This document shows positions 35,546-47,576 of a stretch of DNA of 64,000 nucleotides, piece after piece; the stretch's first letter is position 1, and each line of letters begins with the position of its first letter. The stretch spans positions 744,001 through 808,000 of the forward strand of contig LLEY01000003.1 of NCBI GenBank assembly GCA_001414485.1, given 5' to 3'. The position numbers and the translations under genes were made by a program. A model generated the notes under the pieces. The model searched no databases. It was given only the letters and a program-made list of their open reading frames with translations, and was not told the DNA's origin. The stretch comes from Calycina herbarum (taxonomy: Eukaryota > Ascomycota > Leotiomycetes > Helotiales > Pezizellaceae).

Positions 35546-37443
35546 TTTTGGCGGGGTAGAAATTTGGAGCGTCTCGCTTATTTCAATTCTTGTGAGGGGG
35601 TGGTGATTTATGAGCGACTGAAAATTGTCCACTCATTTGGTTTCTGGTTGAGGCTTTCCTAGGTTCTCGTAAATAGTTTTTTGTTTGATTCCTTTCAAGT
35701 TGCCAGTGTGTGGGATTTGAGGGAATGGTTTTACGGGCGGTTCGACTTTGTTTTAAGGCTTATCTATGTCACTCGCTTGCGGTGTCTTTTGCCTCGATCG
35801 GTTGAAATGAAATTGAAACCATTCTTGGAACTCCTGGTAATTTCACTGGATGCTAAGATTTTGGGTGTGTTTCTTTTCAACTCTGAATATGCCTTCTCCA
35901 TTTTTCTTTGCTCCTCGGAGAAGTAGTAAGTCGCATCATATGTCGGCCCCCATTTGTACAGACATTATCTTCACCCTAGTAGTTGCAGGAGAAGGAAATG
36001 ATACCACAGAGTAATAATTATCAATCAACGAGTTTCCTTGTAAATGGATTGACTGCCCTCACCTCGTCGTATAACTTTGTTAACTAAGCAAATCACCGAC
36101 AACAGGGTCGAGGGCTCTTTATCAAAACAAATTTCCATATAGACCACACGCTTTTATGTACATGCGGTTCGTAAACTGTGACAACCCGCATAATCAACCA
36201 AAGCACACGGCGGATTTCTACATTCGTCTTGGGGTATTCTTCCACAACTGCTTCTTAAGTTCATCTTGCAACTGAAGCTTTTTGAAGAAATGATAGGTAT
36301 TCGACGTCCAAGGTCCTTGCGTGGACATCTTATCATGGTACGCAATTCGAATGGACATGTCACCCGGTATAATAATCGTCATGAATATATATCCTCTAAC
36401 CTCAAAAACCAGCCGGGCAAGGAAGAGGATAATGAAGGCACGAATGAGAAAGACGATTGTTTTTCCACAGACACGCTCGAAACTGGGAGATTGTTGCCTG
36501 TTGGGTGAATCATTTCTTCTGGATATGTTGTGTCTGGGTGTCGAGTCTGGTTCGTACGCGTTCTTCCTTCGAGTTGAGGTCTTTTTGACCCCCCAGTTTC
36601 GAACGGGAGAAAACGTCGGAGAGAAGGATTGAGAGCGGCACTCGGGACACCGTCGTGGGGAGGTCTCTTCGACTATTTTGGTTATGGCATCGGATGGCTT
36701 ATCGCAGAACCTTTCGTTGCAGGGTTTGTGGATGGAGAATGTGTGTCTGCGATATCTAGGTCAACCTTTATTCATGAGGATAATAAAAAAAACCTAGGTT
36801 TGGAAGGAATGAACTCCAAATCAAGGGCATAATAATATCAGGATTTTTACCCGCATGGACTATGGTGTCTGAGAATCCTTGTTCGGCACATTTTTCAGTA
36901 CTCTTAAACCTTATAAATCTCAATCAAGGCTCTATCATCTCCTGTCAAACTTTAAGTGTTTAATGGGGTGTTAAAAGAAAAAGTGCAGTAATCAGCAAGT
37001 CTGAACAAAGCGAAAGTTCCTATGTTTCTTTGTTCACATCGTGGAATTTTTAACCACGTCTCTTGGTTTTATTTCAACCCATCCTTTCTTCTGGGTTGAA
37101 ACTGGTCATTGAATGAACAAAAGTGGCTTTCGATTTGATCAACTAGCCGGAGGAATCTTACGCTTCAAAACACATATCTCGAAGACGAAACCTGTCTTTT
37201 CGCCGGTGTGGTTGGCCAGATTTGCCTAGTATATTCGACAAATAACCTGGTCTAATACCCCAAGTTGTGCTACACTCTTTCAAACTTTTGTAAGACCAGG
37301 TTGAAGTCAACACGTCCTTGTACCTTATATCCTCACCTTTTCGCTTAAATGAGCTAGAAAAAGTAAGACAGATTAAACTTGATTCTGTCAGTGATAGTCG
37401 CTCATGCGATAAACAGCGAATTTGAAATTATCTTCTCTTTTAT
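35546..37443. other. Intergenic stretch, no supported gene
   Basis: About 1.9 kb with short frames only (up to about 103 codons at 36321-36632), none with a recognisable motif. Composition resembles ordinary intergenic DNA. The first few hundred bases are likely the 3' UTR of the secreted protein gene. Confidence 0.6.
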
Positions 37444-38431
37444 TTACAAGCTTTTTTCCAGCTCCACAACCTTCTCTATATCCGAAGCAATATCCCCACT
37501 CAACTTCTCTGGAGCCATCTCTCCCAACGGTCTCCGACTCCTGCTGGTTCCATACCCAAAGTATTTGGCCACCGAACCTTTCACCCCCGCAACTCCCAAT
37601 TTCACAATCGATCCATCAGCATTACTCAATTTATTTTGCACCTCAATAGCACCCTTCAGATCCCCAGCTTGATACAGACGTATCACCTCTGTGTGAGCCT
37701 TTGGGGTAACATTTGCCAATGCAGCGATGACGCCGTTGGAACCTGCGACAAGAGCTGGCAGGAAGAAGTCTGATTTTCCTGCGAATGCGGCGAAGGACTC
37801 TTTTGGGAGGTTGGAGGTGATTCTTTGCAGTTTTCCTACGTTTCCGCAAGTGAGTTTTACACCGACGATTTTGGGTTGGGCTTTTGCTAGCTTGATGACT
37901 GTGTCAGAGGAGATGTCGATTCCTCCTGTGACGCCGGGGAAATTGTAGATTAGGAATGGGAGCTCGGAAGATGCAGCGACCTGGTTGAAGTTAGTTATAA
38001 GACTTCCAATACTTTTCTTATGTTTAACTCACGTCAGAGAAGAATTTCTCTATGACAGGAACGCTCATTGCTGCTGTCCAATAGGCGGGAGGTAGAACCA
38101 GTCCAAAATCACCACCGGCAGCCTTTGCTTCGGCCAGGTATAGCAATGTTTCTCTCACACTTGGAGCGCCACATCCTACGATGAGTTTGATGTCCGGGAA
38201 ACCGTTTTTCTCAAGTGTGTTGCGAACTGTTCGCACTATCGTCTGTCGCTCATCATGAAGCAGATGTGGTGCTTCCCCATTACTTCCTTGAATTACAAGA
38301 CCAGCAACACCACCTTGAGCCATTCTCAAAGCATGAGCTTCAATTGAGGAGATATCCAGTGACTCATCTTCGTTGAAAAATGTAACCAGTGGTGTGTAGA
38401 CACCGAAAGGGGGTGGTGTGATTGTTGACAT
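37444..38431 (-). CDS. DapA-family aldolase, likely 4-hydroxy-2-oxoglutarate aldolase-like
   Basis: Two exons (38431-38033 and 37980-37444; donor GTGAGT, acceptor CAG) give 311 residues. The protein has the complete (beta/alpha)8 pattern of the dihydrodipicolinate synthase/N-acetylneuraminate lyase family. Visible are the substrate loop QGSNGEAPHL, the catalytic Tyr in FLIYNFPG, and the Schiff-base Lys in IVGVKLTCG. Two C-terminal blocks, GVIAALANV and LGVAGVKGSVAKYFGYG...RPLGEM, resemble mitochondrial 4-hydroxy-2-oxoglutarate aldolase more than bacterial DapA. It would cleave a 2-oxo-4-hydroxy acid to pyruvate plus an aldehyde such as glyoxylate. Fungi do not use DapA for lysine, which favours catabolism. 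The start at 38431 (MSTITPPPF) is the first ATG. It is divergent from the aminotransferase gene 313 bp away. Other 2-keto-3-deoxy acid aldolase activities remain possible. Confidence 0.85.
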
Positions 38432-38744
38432 GATTGAAGAAGATATGTTTGATAAAATTCGGTTGAGGGCAAGAAGGAGAACAATTAACAAGAAGACTAC
38501 TTATTCAGAAAACTACTTAATATCAAAACATCGTAGCTTAGTATGGAATACCCCATTCTCAAATTGCGATGTTGGCATTTGGACGTGTGGAGCGCCACTT
38601 GGTGATGTGCTCCCGAGAGTGCCACAGAGACCCACATCGAAAGATGGGGTAACCATAAACCACGCAGAGAGTAGAGATTGTAAGTAGAGACTGTAACACA
38701 TAGTCTTCAGCAAATTGTCGATTCAATCCATAAACTCCTCAATC
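38432..38744. promoter_or_regulatory. Shared divergent promoter of aldolase and aminotransferase genes
   Basis: 313 bp separate the two start codons, which point away from each other. Such a short shared region suggests co-regulation of the two enzymes. No specific operator could be assigned. Confidence 0.6.
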
Positions 38745-40124
38745 ATGGGCTCCAATGCCGATTTATCCGTCTTTGAAAATGTTGCCTTCATCCCACCAGA
38801 TGCCATCTTTGACTTGACTAAGAAATACCTAGCTGATCCTTACAAGAAGAAAGTCAACCTCGGACAGGGCACATATAGAGATGAAAATGGGAATCCATAT
38901 GTCTTGCCTTCAGTGAAAGAGGCAAAGAAGCGACTGGAAAACCAGGGGCATGAATATCTCCCCATTCTGGGTCTTCCAGAATTCCGAAAATTGGCAGTCG
39001 AGCTAGTGATGGGAAAGGGCTCTACTGCCCTTGAAGAACAAAGAGTACGTGATTTGCCATTTAAAAAGAATACGCTGACAGATATAAAGATAGCATCATG
39101 TCAATCTCTTTCTGGCACAGGAGCCTTACATCTCGCAGGACTCTTTCTTAAACGCTTCAGCGCAACAAAACCTCTCGTCTTCGTGACTGAACCAACATGG
39201 TCAAATCACCACCAAGTCTTCCAGTCAATCGGCTTCGAGACGCGGCCATACACTTACTTTGACTCCAAATCCAAGAGTCTTGACTTTGAAAACGTCCACA
39301 AGACTTTGTTGTCTGCACCCGAAGGCTCAATTTTCGTATTGCATACATGTGCACACAACCCTAGTGGCTGTGATCCCACAAAAGAGCAATGGCAAACGAT
39401 AGCAGAAATCATGAAGGAAAGGAAATTATTTCCTATTTTTGATTCTGCATACTTGGGTATGAATTCCGGGGATTATGATGCCGATGCTTTCGCCATTCGA
39501 TATTTTACCGAGGAGATGAAGATGGAGAGCGCTGTGTGCTTATCATTTGCTAAGAATATGGGACTTTATGGTACGTCAAGTTTGTAAGCTTAAAGAAAGA
39601 AAAGAGAACTAACCATGTCAAAAGGGGAGCGAGTGGGTGCTGTCGCTTTTGTAACTCAGTCAGCTCAACATGCGAAGAATGTCGAGTCGGTATTGGAGTC
39701 ACTTCAAAGGTCTGAGGTATCCAACCCTCCAGCATTTGGAGCTCGAATTGTGTCTATCATTCTGGGTGATGATACGCTCCGAAAGACGTGGTTTGTGGAC
39801 TTGAAAGGGATGAGCCAACGGATAGCTCAGATGAGGAAGGAGCTGCTGAAGAAACTGGAGATATTGGACACTCCAGGTGATTGGCAACATGTTGTAAATC
39901 AATCTGGAATGTTTTGCATTCTAGGGTTGAATCCAACTCAAGTTGATATTTTGCAGAGTAAGTCCTGGTGATTCGAGGGCTGTGAAGTTGTAGCTAACTT
40001 GTACCCAGAAACCCATCATGTTTATATGGCTGGAAACTCGAGGATATCAATTGCAGGAATCAACATGGGAAATGTGGCATATCTTGCCAATGCGATCAAT
40101 GAGACTCTTAAAAGTAGCAATTAA
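38745..40124 (+). CDS. Aspartate aminotransferase (class I, PLP-dependent)
   Basis: Three exons (38745-39570, 39625-39957, 40009-40124) join in frame to 424 residues. All family landmarks are present: VNLGQGTYRDENGNPYVLP near the N terminus, the phosphate/cofactor region SLSGTGALHLAG, HNPSGCDPT, FDSAYLGMNSGDYD (Asp and Tyr contacting PLP), the Schiff-base Lys in SFAKNMGLYGER (split by intron 1), and the substrate Arg in SRISIAGIN at the C-terminal end. It transfers amino groups between aspartate or glutamate analogues and 2-oxo acids. No clear mitochondrial presequence is seen, so it is likely cytosolic or peroxisomal. Start at the ATG 38745. Pairing with the divergent aldolase suggests a catabolic role on a substituted glutamate rather than housekeeping. 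A general housekeeping paralogue would be expected elsewhere. Confidence 0.92.
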
Positions 40125-41401
40125 AAATTCAAAACCAAGAACTGTCTCCTCCTCGTTCTTTCGGGGCAAACATCTGAGGAAGGGAGGGTGCTTTCCTTCC
40201 CTAACTCCAGTGACTTGATAAGTCTAGACCGAAACCCTTACCTCAAGGCGACACAAGTGGAGGCTAAAGTTGCCTTCCATCCTTGTGACAGAGCAATGTT
40301 GAGTTGAGAAGGAAGGCACGATGGGAATCTCGAAGTGAAGTCGGGGGAGTTTGAGGGTAGAAGTCTGATCTGACGGTCGTTCCTTCCCTTGACTTGACAC
40401 TGATCCTCGACCTACCCCCACACGAGGTGTTGAGGTTAGAGTCGCCCCTTCCATTTCAACTCGACCTCAACATCGTGACGAAGAGAGCTGAAAGTTGGAA
40501 GATACGACTCTGGCCACATCCAGGGTATAACCTGATGAGAGTAAATTAACCAGGGATAGCACTTGCCTGCAAAAACTCCGGCATAGTAATTACAATCAAC
40601 TTGGCAATTATTGTCGCAGTATTCTGTCCTAATGCGTTAGCACAATCTTGAACTTCATAGGACTTTGGTGTTGAGAATTCCGCATGTGGTAATAGGAGCT
40701 GGTTGGGTCGCTTGAAGCCTGCAGAGACGCCTGCGAGGTTAGGGACTGATACCTCACAAGAACAATTCAACCTCCAAATGAAGTCGTGAAAATACAAAAG
40801 AAATCTAGAGACAATCCCCTAATAGTAATAGGTATTTACACAAATTAGCGCAATTTTTCATTTGCTTGGAAAACGTCTACTGTAGCCCGCTGGATGGCCT
40901 TAAATCACATGCCTGAAAGTGGATCTTTCAGGGCCGAATCAGGGGTCTTAGCGCCGCTATCACACCTTTCACTGGAGTCTGAATTACAGGGCATAAGCCC
41001 AAATTCTTCAACCAACCGCATCCTCCAGCGCCGAAAGCAATTTCGAGTACGGTCTCGATATCGACTTCTTTGTGTGCGTCGTCAGAAATGAGTCTCAACA
41101 CCACTAACAAACTAGCAGAACCAACCAAGCCGTCTTCGATAAGGGCTAAATTTAGCTAAGCATGTGGAGCCCCATCACCACCATTCTAAGGACGGGATCC
41201 CCTTATCTCCAAGCCATGAGGGGCAAGGGGTAAGAGGAACTTTATCCGAGCTTCACTCGGTTTATCGCAACATTGATGGAGCTCCATCGTTGAGAATGTC
41301 ATAAAGGAGCGAGAAAGGGTCACCTCAAATGGAATCAGCTCATTCTCCAGCATTCATTGTCGAACCGAGTGACCTTTAGCGTCACAATTCCATCATACCA
41401 A
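40125..41401. other. Intergenic stretch with unassigned ORF relics
   Basis: Two minus-strand open stretches, 41128-40928 and 40797-40546, have protein-like composition (for example LEIAFGAGGCGW and LLPHAEFSTPKSYEVQDC) but no start-to-stop model and no recognised family. They may be exons or remains of one lost gene lying between the aminotransferase and the transporter. A GAAGGAAGG/CCTTCC-rich patch lies at 40.17-40.40 kb. Confidence 0.4.
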
Positions 41402-43006
41402 ATGGGCGAAAAAACTACTCAGGAGCAGAATCCGGAGCTCGATATCACGAGACAGTCGACTACCCCTGAATATCCCGATGGCGAGGTGAAGAAAATTGAG
41501 GGGGCTGATCCGGCGTTGGAATTTGCTGGTGAGGATGTGATCGAGTTCACTGAGGAAGAGGGGGCGAGTGTTTTGAGCAAGATTGATTGGCATATACTTC
41601 CGCTTCTGTGCTGGGTGTATGCCATTCAGTTTGCGGACAAGACGACCCTCAATTATGCCTCGCTTATGGGAATTCGAGAGGATACTCACCTCAAGCCGAA
41701 CTCTCAGGAGTATAGTTGGGCTTCGAGTATCTTCTATGCTGGATATATCATGTGGGAGTAAGTGCATGACCGAGTCCCCCTTCTCCCCGAGCTTGATGCT
41801 GATTCCTTCAGGTTTCCGACGACTTATTTGATGCGTCGTCTTCCTCTTGGAAAATATACTGCAGCCAACATCCTATTCTGGGGCATTGTCCTTACCTGTC
41901 ACGCAACCGTTCGGAGCTATGGAGCTCTTTTGGCCGTCAGATTCTTTCTCGGTGCTTTGGAAGCCACAGTCACTCCAGCATTTGTGATATTTACTTCGAT
42001 GTGGTACCGAAAGAACGAACAAGGTCGAAGGATGGGATACTGGCTCTGCTGCAACGGAGTCGCAACATTGATCATGGCTCCCTTAGCCTACGGTCTCTCA
42101 GGAATCAAGAACGCAGCACTTCCCTCCTGGGAAATCCTCTTCCTGGTGCTTGGACTCATCACAGTACTCACAGGAGCGATGTATCTTTGGTACATGCCCG
42201 ACAACCAAACCAACGCCAAGTTCCTCTCCCATCGCGAGAAACTCGTCGCCATTGAACGTATCCGAGCAAATTTCCAGGGAATCGGTAATCGCATCTGGAA
42301 ATGGAGTCAGTTCCGCGAGGCATTCATGGATCCACGTACATATCTTTATGTTCTTTACTCACTGCTCATGAACATCCCCAATGGAGGAATTACAACCTTT
42401 GGTTCTCTCATCATCAAGAGTTTCGGATTCAACGATCGTATCTCACTGCTTCTCGGAATGCCTGGTGGTGCAGTCGACATAATCTGCAAACTCGGGTTTA
42501 CATATGCCTCCGACAAACTCCTCGATCGTACCTTACCTGCCATTATTGCCATCTTGATCCCCATGATCGGAGGAATTATGATGATTACGCTCCCCTTCAA
42601 CGCCAAAGGAGCCCTTCTTCTAGGCTACTATTTCATTTCCGCCGCAGGAGCATCTTGGGGTCTCGTCATGGTGATGATCTCAAACAACACCTTGGGATAC
42701 ACCAAGAAAGCAACTGTGAATGGTCTGCAGATTTTAGCATACGCTGCTGGTAACTGGATTGGACCGCAGACTTTCAGGGCTAGTGACGCACCGGATTACA
42801 AGAATGGGAAGACTCTGGTGGCGATCATGTATGGTTGTGCGGCCGCTACTTTGATCATGATTCGAGTCTTGAATGTGTTGGAGAATAAGCGGAGAGACAA
42901 GAAGCAGGCGGAGGTGGAGGGGACGCCGGCTGGGGAGCAAGTGATGGGAACTGAGTTTTTGGATTTGACGGATTTTGAGCAGCCAAGATTCAGATATGTT
43001 GTTTGA
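41402..43006 (+). CDS. MFS transporter, Dal5-type anion:cation symporter family
   Basis: Two exons (41402-41757, GTAAGT donor; 41812-43006, CAG acceptor) give 516 residues. After a hydrophilic acidic N terminus, twelve membrane segments can be traced starting at KIDWHILPLLCWVYAIQFADKTTL, which contains the family's typical first helix. AGYIMWEFPTTYLMRRLPLGKY and RFFLGALEATVTPAF are hallmark blocks of the allantoate/nicotinate/vitamin (Dal5/Tna1) permeases. The C-terminal tail is hydrophilic. It would import a small carboxylate or ureido/amide compound by proton symport at the plasma membrane. Neighbouring aldolase, aminotransferase and oxoprolinase genes suggest it supplies their substrate. 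The start is the first true ATG; longer frames upstream lack an ATG. Confidence 0.9.
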
Positions 43007-43788
43007 GTAAAGATTCTGACAAAGGTTAGTTCCTTATATGTACTACGATATTGGAGGGTGCTGATGTTAGGGAAGCCAGGTTATGTAGCAAAGCAATTCA
43101 TTTAGATCTCTTGAGATTTAGTCTCCAATTTAGCGCTCAATTCGTACCCCTTTCTCGGTCTATCATCGGTTTCATAGTCCCTTCCTCCTATATGTTGCTC
43201 GGCCAATAAAATCCCTCGAGCTCTTCGCTTGAGTATCACAAGAGCGACAGTCATTTGTAGGCGCCAGAAGGATAGAATAGGTTTGCACCGATGACTACCA
43301 CTTTCTCTCGGAGTAGAATCAAGTAATGACCAGAAAAATTAAAAGGGGGGTTGGGAGAAGGAGGGATAAAAACCAATTTTGGTTTTTGGACATGCACTGA
43401 ACGAGTGGGAACTTTTAACCATTGGACTTGTAAAATTTACAGAACAATAGTCGATGCAAAGGAAACCTGACAACCCCTATCTCGACTCTTAGAGTCACAC
43501 CCAATCTGACTCAAATTCCGAACAAATGAGCGGTAAGTGGCCACTTATCACCCGCCAACCGTCCTCATCACTGTTGCACCACCGCCCTCCTTCTTGAGGA
43601 GCCTTAAGCAGATCGTCCAATTAATAGGAGAGCGAAGCAAATGATGCGAATGGATCCCCCATAGCCGAGTACTAGCTTATCAAATACCACACAGACGACA
43701 AGTTAAGATAGTTAGGACTTCCACAACGAGACTTCACGATTTGGATGTTTTCAAACAGGTATTAGATTTATTCATTTATATTCCTAGC
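43007..43788. other. Convergent intergenic region
   Basis: About 780 bp between two converging genes, presumably holding their 3' UTRs. No other gene or repeat is recognised. Confidence 0.5.
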
Positions 43789-44933
43789 TCAATTTCCCTG
43801 TCTACTATCCTTCGACCAAAATTTCAGCCCAGACTCCGCCCTAATAGTACCATACATAGAACTGCTATCCAAATTCTCCCCCGCAAAATTGCGTGCATTC
43901 AGCATATGGCTCAAGGCTAATTCAGAAACCGGCAGACGCATATCTATATCATTCGCAATGGAGATTGCATGTTTTGCATCTTTGATGGCGAGACTGACTG
44001 CGAAGCCAGGTGATGTATCAAGTGGGGGTGCATATGCACCTGTGGTGAGTCTATGAAGTGTTGGTTTTTAGTGCTATGGGTAGGAATAGGAACGAATACA
44101 TACCGTTTCGAGTAACTTTCCGCAACGGGACCAAACATGTCCCCGATAAACTTTTCTATCAGAGCAGTACCGAGACCTGATTTCTCCGCGAAGACTTGGA
44201 CTTCTGAGATGAGCTCCATGAGACCGACGACCATCACATTTCTGAAAGAAAGTGTCAGTCAGCACCTTAACTCTCATCATCTCATGGAAATTCAACATAC
44301 CCAGTGATCTTCAAAAGACTCGACTTCGTCACATCCTCTCCCAGCTCAATAATACTCCTCCCCATAACATCCTGCACAAGAGGTTTAACCTTCTCCAACG
44401 CACTTGCAGGACCAGCCATCGCAAAAATCAATTTCCCTGCCTCAGCCATCGGACTGGCTCCAAACACAGGCGAGGCGATGAACTGTGCACCGGCTATGGC
44501 CAGAACTTCAGAGACGAACTTGGAAGTATCTGGATGCACCGTAGAGTTGTCGACGAAGATCTTGCCTGTGAGATCGCCGTTGGAAAGCGCAATTTCTACC
44601 AGCTCGCGGAGTACTTGGTCATTTGAGATCTTGGGTCTTAGTTAGTAATATTGAGAAAGAGGGGTGGATGGAACAGTACCATGGTAAAAATTATGTTGCT
44701 GCATTTTATCAGTGATAAAAAGTCGTTTTCTGGAATTGCACCGGCTGCTTTGAGAGAGTCACCTCTTGATAATGTTCTGTTTGAGAAATGAAGAGGTCCG
44801 GAGTTGGCAGCTGCTAAGTGTTTTTGGAGGTTGAGGGCCATTCCAATGCCCATCGAACCGAGGCCATACTTTTGGAGAGTTAGAACCAGACATTCATTTG
44901 GGTCGGTTTACTCACAAATCCTATTCCAGACAT
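43789..44933 (-). CDS. NAD(P)-binding beta-hydroxyacid dehydrogenase (HIBADH / glyoxylate reductase type)
   Basis: Five exons (44933-44916, 44868-44680, 44629-44301, 44241-44104, 44050-43789) join in frame to 311 residues. The first exon is only 18 nt (MSGIGF) and the splice places YGLGSMGIGMALNL next, forming the Rossmann GxGxxG fold. Other landmarks are the substrate block DNSTVHPDT, followed by FIASPVFGASPMAEAGKL (family pattern D-A-P-V-S-G-x2-x-A), and the catalytic Lys in KITGN (K-x3-N). The family oxidises 3-hydroxyisobutyrate-like acids or reduces glyoxylate, succinic or tartronic semialdehyde. The substrate is not readable from sequence. DAKHAISIANDIDMRLPVSEL near the C terminus is a conserved helix. 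Between the MFS transporter and the two-zinc-finger regulator, it fits the proposed catabolic cluster. The acceptor choice for exon 5 (ATAG before ACTCACC) is set by frame and by the motif TTGAYAPPLD. Confidence 0.85.
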
Positions 44934-45125
44934 TGTGTATTTCCTTGGCTTGGTTTTAATTTGGCTAGCGTATTTCTTGTTTTGCTGAGTTTTCACGACA
45001 GAACCACAAGATCCCTTATATTGGCAACATGATGCGACATCGCATTGATCCAGACTATTCTTTGGTTGTGGTACTGCTGTGATTGGCGCTCAACATGATA
45101 ACAACCAAGGGTGGGTAGGGGATAG

Positions 45126-45185
45126 CTCCCTCCACTCCTCCACCGCCACCTCCACCTCCACCTCCACCTCCCTCCTTGAATTGTG
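45126..45185. repeat. CCACCT microsatellite
   Basis: Imperfect (CCACCT)n run at about 45.13-45.17 kb in the roughly 320-bp gap between the regulator's stop and the dehydrogenase start. It may lie in the regulator's 3' UTR or the dehydrogenase promoter. Confidence 0.7.
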
Positions 45186-45253
45186 GCATCTCAGCCTCAC
45201 CCTCCACACCCATTGAATATATCCCCACACTATGGTTAATTCCGTAAGGGAAT

Positions 45254-47576
45254 TCATTCTGCTACCATGTCGCAGATCTCTTCCAAGATTTTGGTCATCG
45301 AGTGACCAACATCCCAAACATCTCGCCGATCGCAAATTTGGTGCATCCAATGAATGTACTGGTCTTCCAATTGGCCAGATGCACCATCTGAAGAGACGTC
45401 GCTGTAAAGTCGTAAAGCGGAGGTGACTCCTTCAATGACTACAACAGCCGGTCGGAAGTGACTCGGATATCTGATAATATCCGAAGAGTTCTCATTCTGT
45501 ATTTGAATGATACTCGTTCTTAAGATCCTCCAAAGTATGAGAAGAAGCTTGAAACCTTGAATCGAGGACCATGGACCTTCCCATGCAGCTGATCGATGAG
45601 GTGTAGACATTTCATGCATGGCCTTCAATGCCTCGCCCAGAGTGTGAAGTGTGCTGTCATTTACACCTACTCCGGATCGCCGGATAGTAACATAATTGCC
45701 CAAAGCGAGATGTGCCGCCGTTGCTAGACCAGCTGTCGGGTTACTCTCGACTAGACCGGCCACAAGCAAATCATCGGGCGTTGACAAGGCAATTTTGGTT
45801 GATAAGCATCCTACTCGCACGGCATGCCAAAGTGATTTACACTCCTCGCTGCAAGACAGACAAGGCATGTCACCCGTCACACCCCATATTAATCCCAGAG
45901 CTGCCGAAACTTGGGAATTCTGAGACTGCGTAAGGACGTGGAATGGATTTGGATCAGACAGATTTGCAGGAAGTTGATAGTAACAGCGAGTGAAATCCTT
46001 CACCAAGCATTCCAAGTTCGTTACGATGCAAAGAGTCGTAAATGGCGAAGCGGCCATTACTGCCAAAAGCTGCATCGAAGCATTCGCTGCGAGGAGAGCT
46101 TGTGTGGCTGCAAAGATCGATTTGGTGTCCGGTTCGTCACCTAGATGGTTTAGCTGGATTGAATTTAAACTTCCTCGTCGATCTTGCAGAATATTCCACC
46201 ATGCCAGTGCGGAATCTGCCTCCCATAGCGAAAACGCCTTTGGCAGGTCCCATTCGAATTCGATGGATGAGACAGCTAGACGTCCGTTACAGGATACAAA
46301 GAGATGGTAGTCGAAGAAAAAGAAAGCGTACAAGGCAAGCTTCATTGATTCCTGTGTGATAAACTGGAGCCACTTTTGATTCGCATATGCTTCTTCAAAG
46401 GGCATGCTGAGATCTAAGTTGGTGCTCCATAGTGCCGTTGCAGGAATCACATTTCTCTGATGGAGAAGATCAAGTTCCCGAACCATCTGTTAATGTTCAT
46501 TAGCGAATACTAAGCTCAAACTAGGGAGGATAAAACATACATCAGTGACCACTCTATACATTTTTCTAGATTTTGAGACGAGGCCGTCATCGCCGGAGAA
46601 AGTGCCATAGACAGTGTAGAGTAGCCAGCTTTGGAGAACCCAATTTGTTGTAAAATGCTCGTTACCCTCGACCACCTAATAGACAAGACATTAGCAGTAG
46701 TTATTTTGTTTTGGGCGGTGGGTCCTTACAAGCGCTTCGAGCTCGCATGCACCAGTTCTCCACAAATCTTGGCTTAGCTGTTGAAGTCTCTGACAATCTT
46801 CGGGTGCCTTTCTGCGGCCAGTGTATAAACAACCGATAGCTATGATCACTCTAAGCATGATAGTTGGGGTAGTGGAAGAAGAAATAGAAGCTTGGTGGAG
46901 AATCGGTAAAGCCGGATGAAAATGTGAAAAGTATGATTGAATGTGATCAGATATTTCAATTGCAGAAATGTTACTAAAAATTCTCTTGTCAAAATGGCAA
47001 CTCTGGTGAGATTGAAATATGGGCCTACGTTAAGGGATCAATGGGTATTTCAACGTCCCCAACCTCTGGTGTGTCAACAATGTTGTCGACGACGGGGTCT
47101 ACGCCATTCATGTGTGGAGAAGTAGAATCATTGCTCTGCGCTGGGGGTTCATCAGGTAGAACGATAGGTGTAATTCTGGCACGCTTCCGTGGTCTCACTG
47201 AGGATTGATTTCTGGCTTGACCTGAGCACCTGTCGGTGTGTCTTTTCCATACATCCCTATACAACAGGTTTAACGTTGCTGACCAGAATCTAGAAGCAGA
47301 ATACTTTTCTCACCTTCTTGAGAAGCTATTTTGGCATTTGGGACATTCGAAACTCTCTGCATCAGCTCCGGCGTGGTCTCCAGTCTCGCGTCAGTTCAAC
47401 TCCGGTTGCGAAGGAGTGCTGTGAGGGGCGACAAACGTGTTTTATTGTGTCGCTCAAGGTTTTCCTGGGTCCATGTTAGTCTGTAGTTTTCTATTACATG
47501 TCGAACAGGGAGTGCATACACTTCTTGTAAATGCTCTGCTGCAGACCTCGCAAGCAAATGGCCTTGAGGGAGGCAT
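45254..47576 (-). CDS. Two-zinc-finger transcription factor with fungal_trans domain, likely pathway regulator
   Basis: Seven exons (47576-47520, 47464-47437, 47356-47314, 47256-47029, 46973-46730, 46675-46541, 46486-45254) sum to 1968 nt, an exact frame, for 655 residues. The N terminus MPPSRPFACEVCSRAFTRS plus ENLERH makes finger one. FECPKCQNSFSRRDVWKRHTDRC makes finger two, of C2HC type. A basic patch (RPRKRARI) follows. The middle homology region begins at YFSHFHPALPILHQ (about residue 140) and continues through NWVLQSWLLYTVYG and WSTNLDLSMPFEEAYANQKW, the shape of PF04082-type regulators. It would bind DNA in the nucleus and control nearby genes. The second zinc-binding His of finger one is not seen in the chosen splice (HNKTQ). 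An alternative acceptor 11 bases upstream does not restore it either. Tail to head with the oxoprolinase gene on the same strand. Confidence 0.82.

Noticed and set aside
38432..38491. Longer N termini for the aldolase and aminotransferase
   Set aside because: The upstream frames begin at TTG, not ATG. The first ATGs (38431 and 38745) give family-like starts.
44282..44645. Plus-strand frames of 113 and 124 codons
   Set aside because: Antisense to the dehydrogenase exon 3, which has clear family motifs.
45696..46359. Plus-strand frames of 75-106 codons
   Set aside because: Antisense to the regulator's large last exon.
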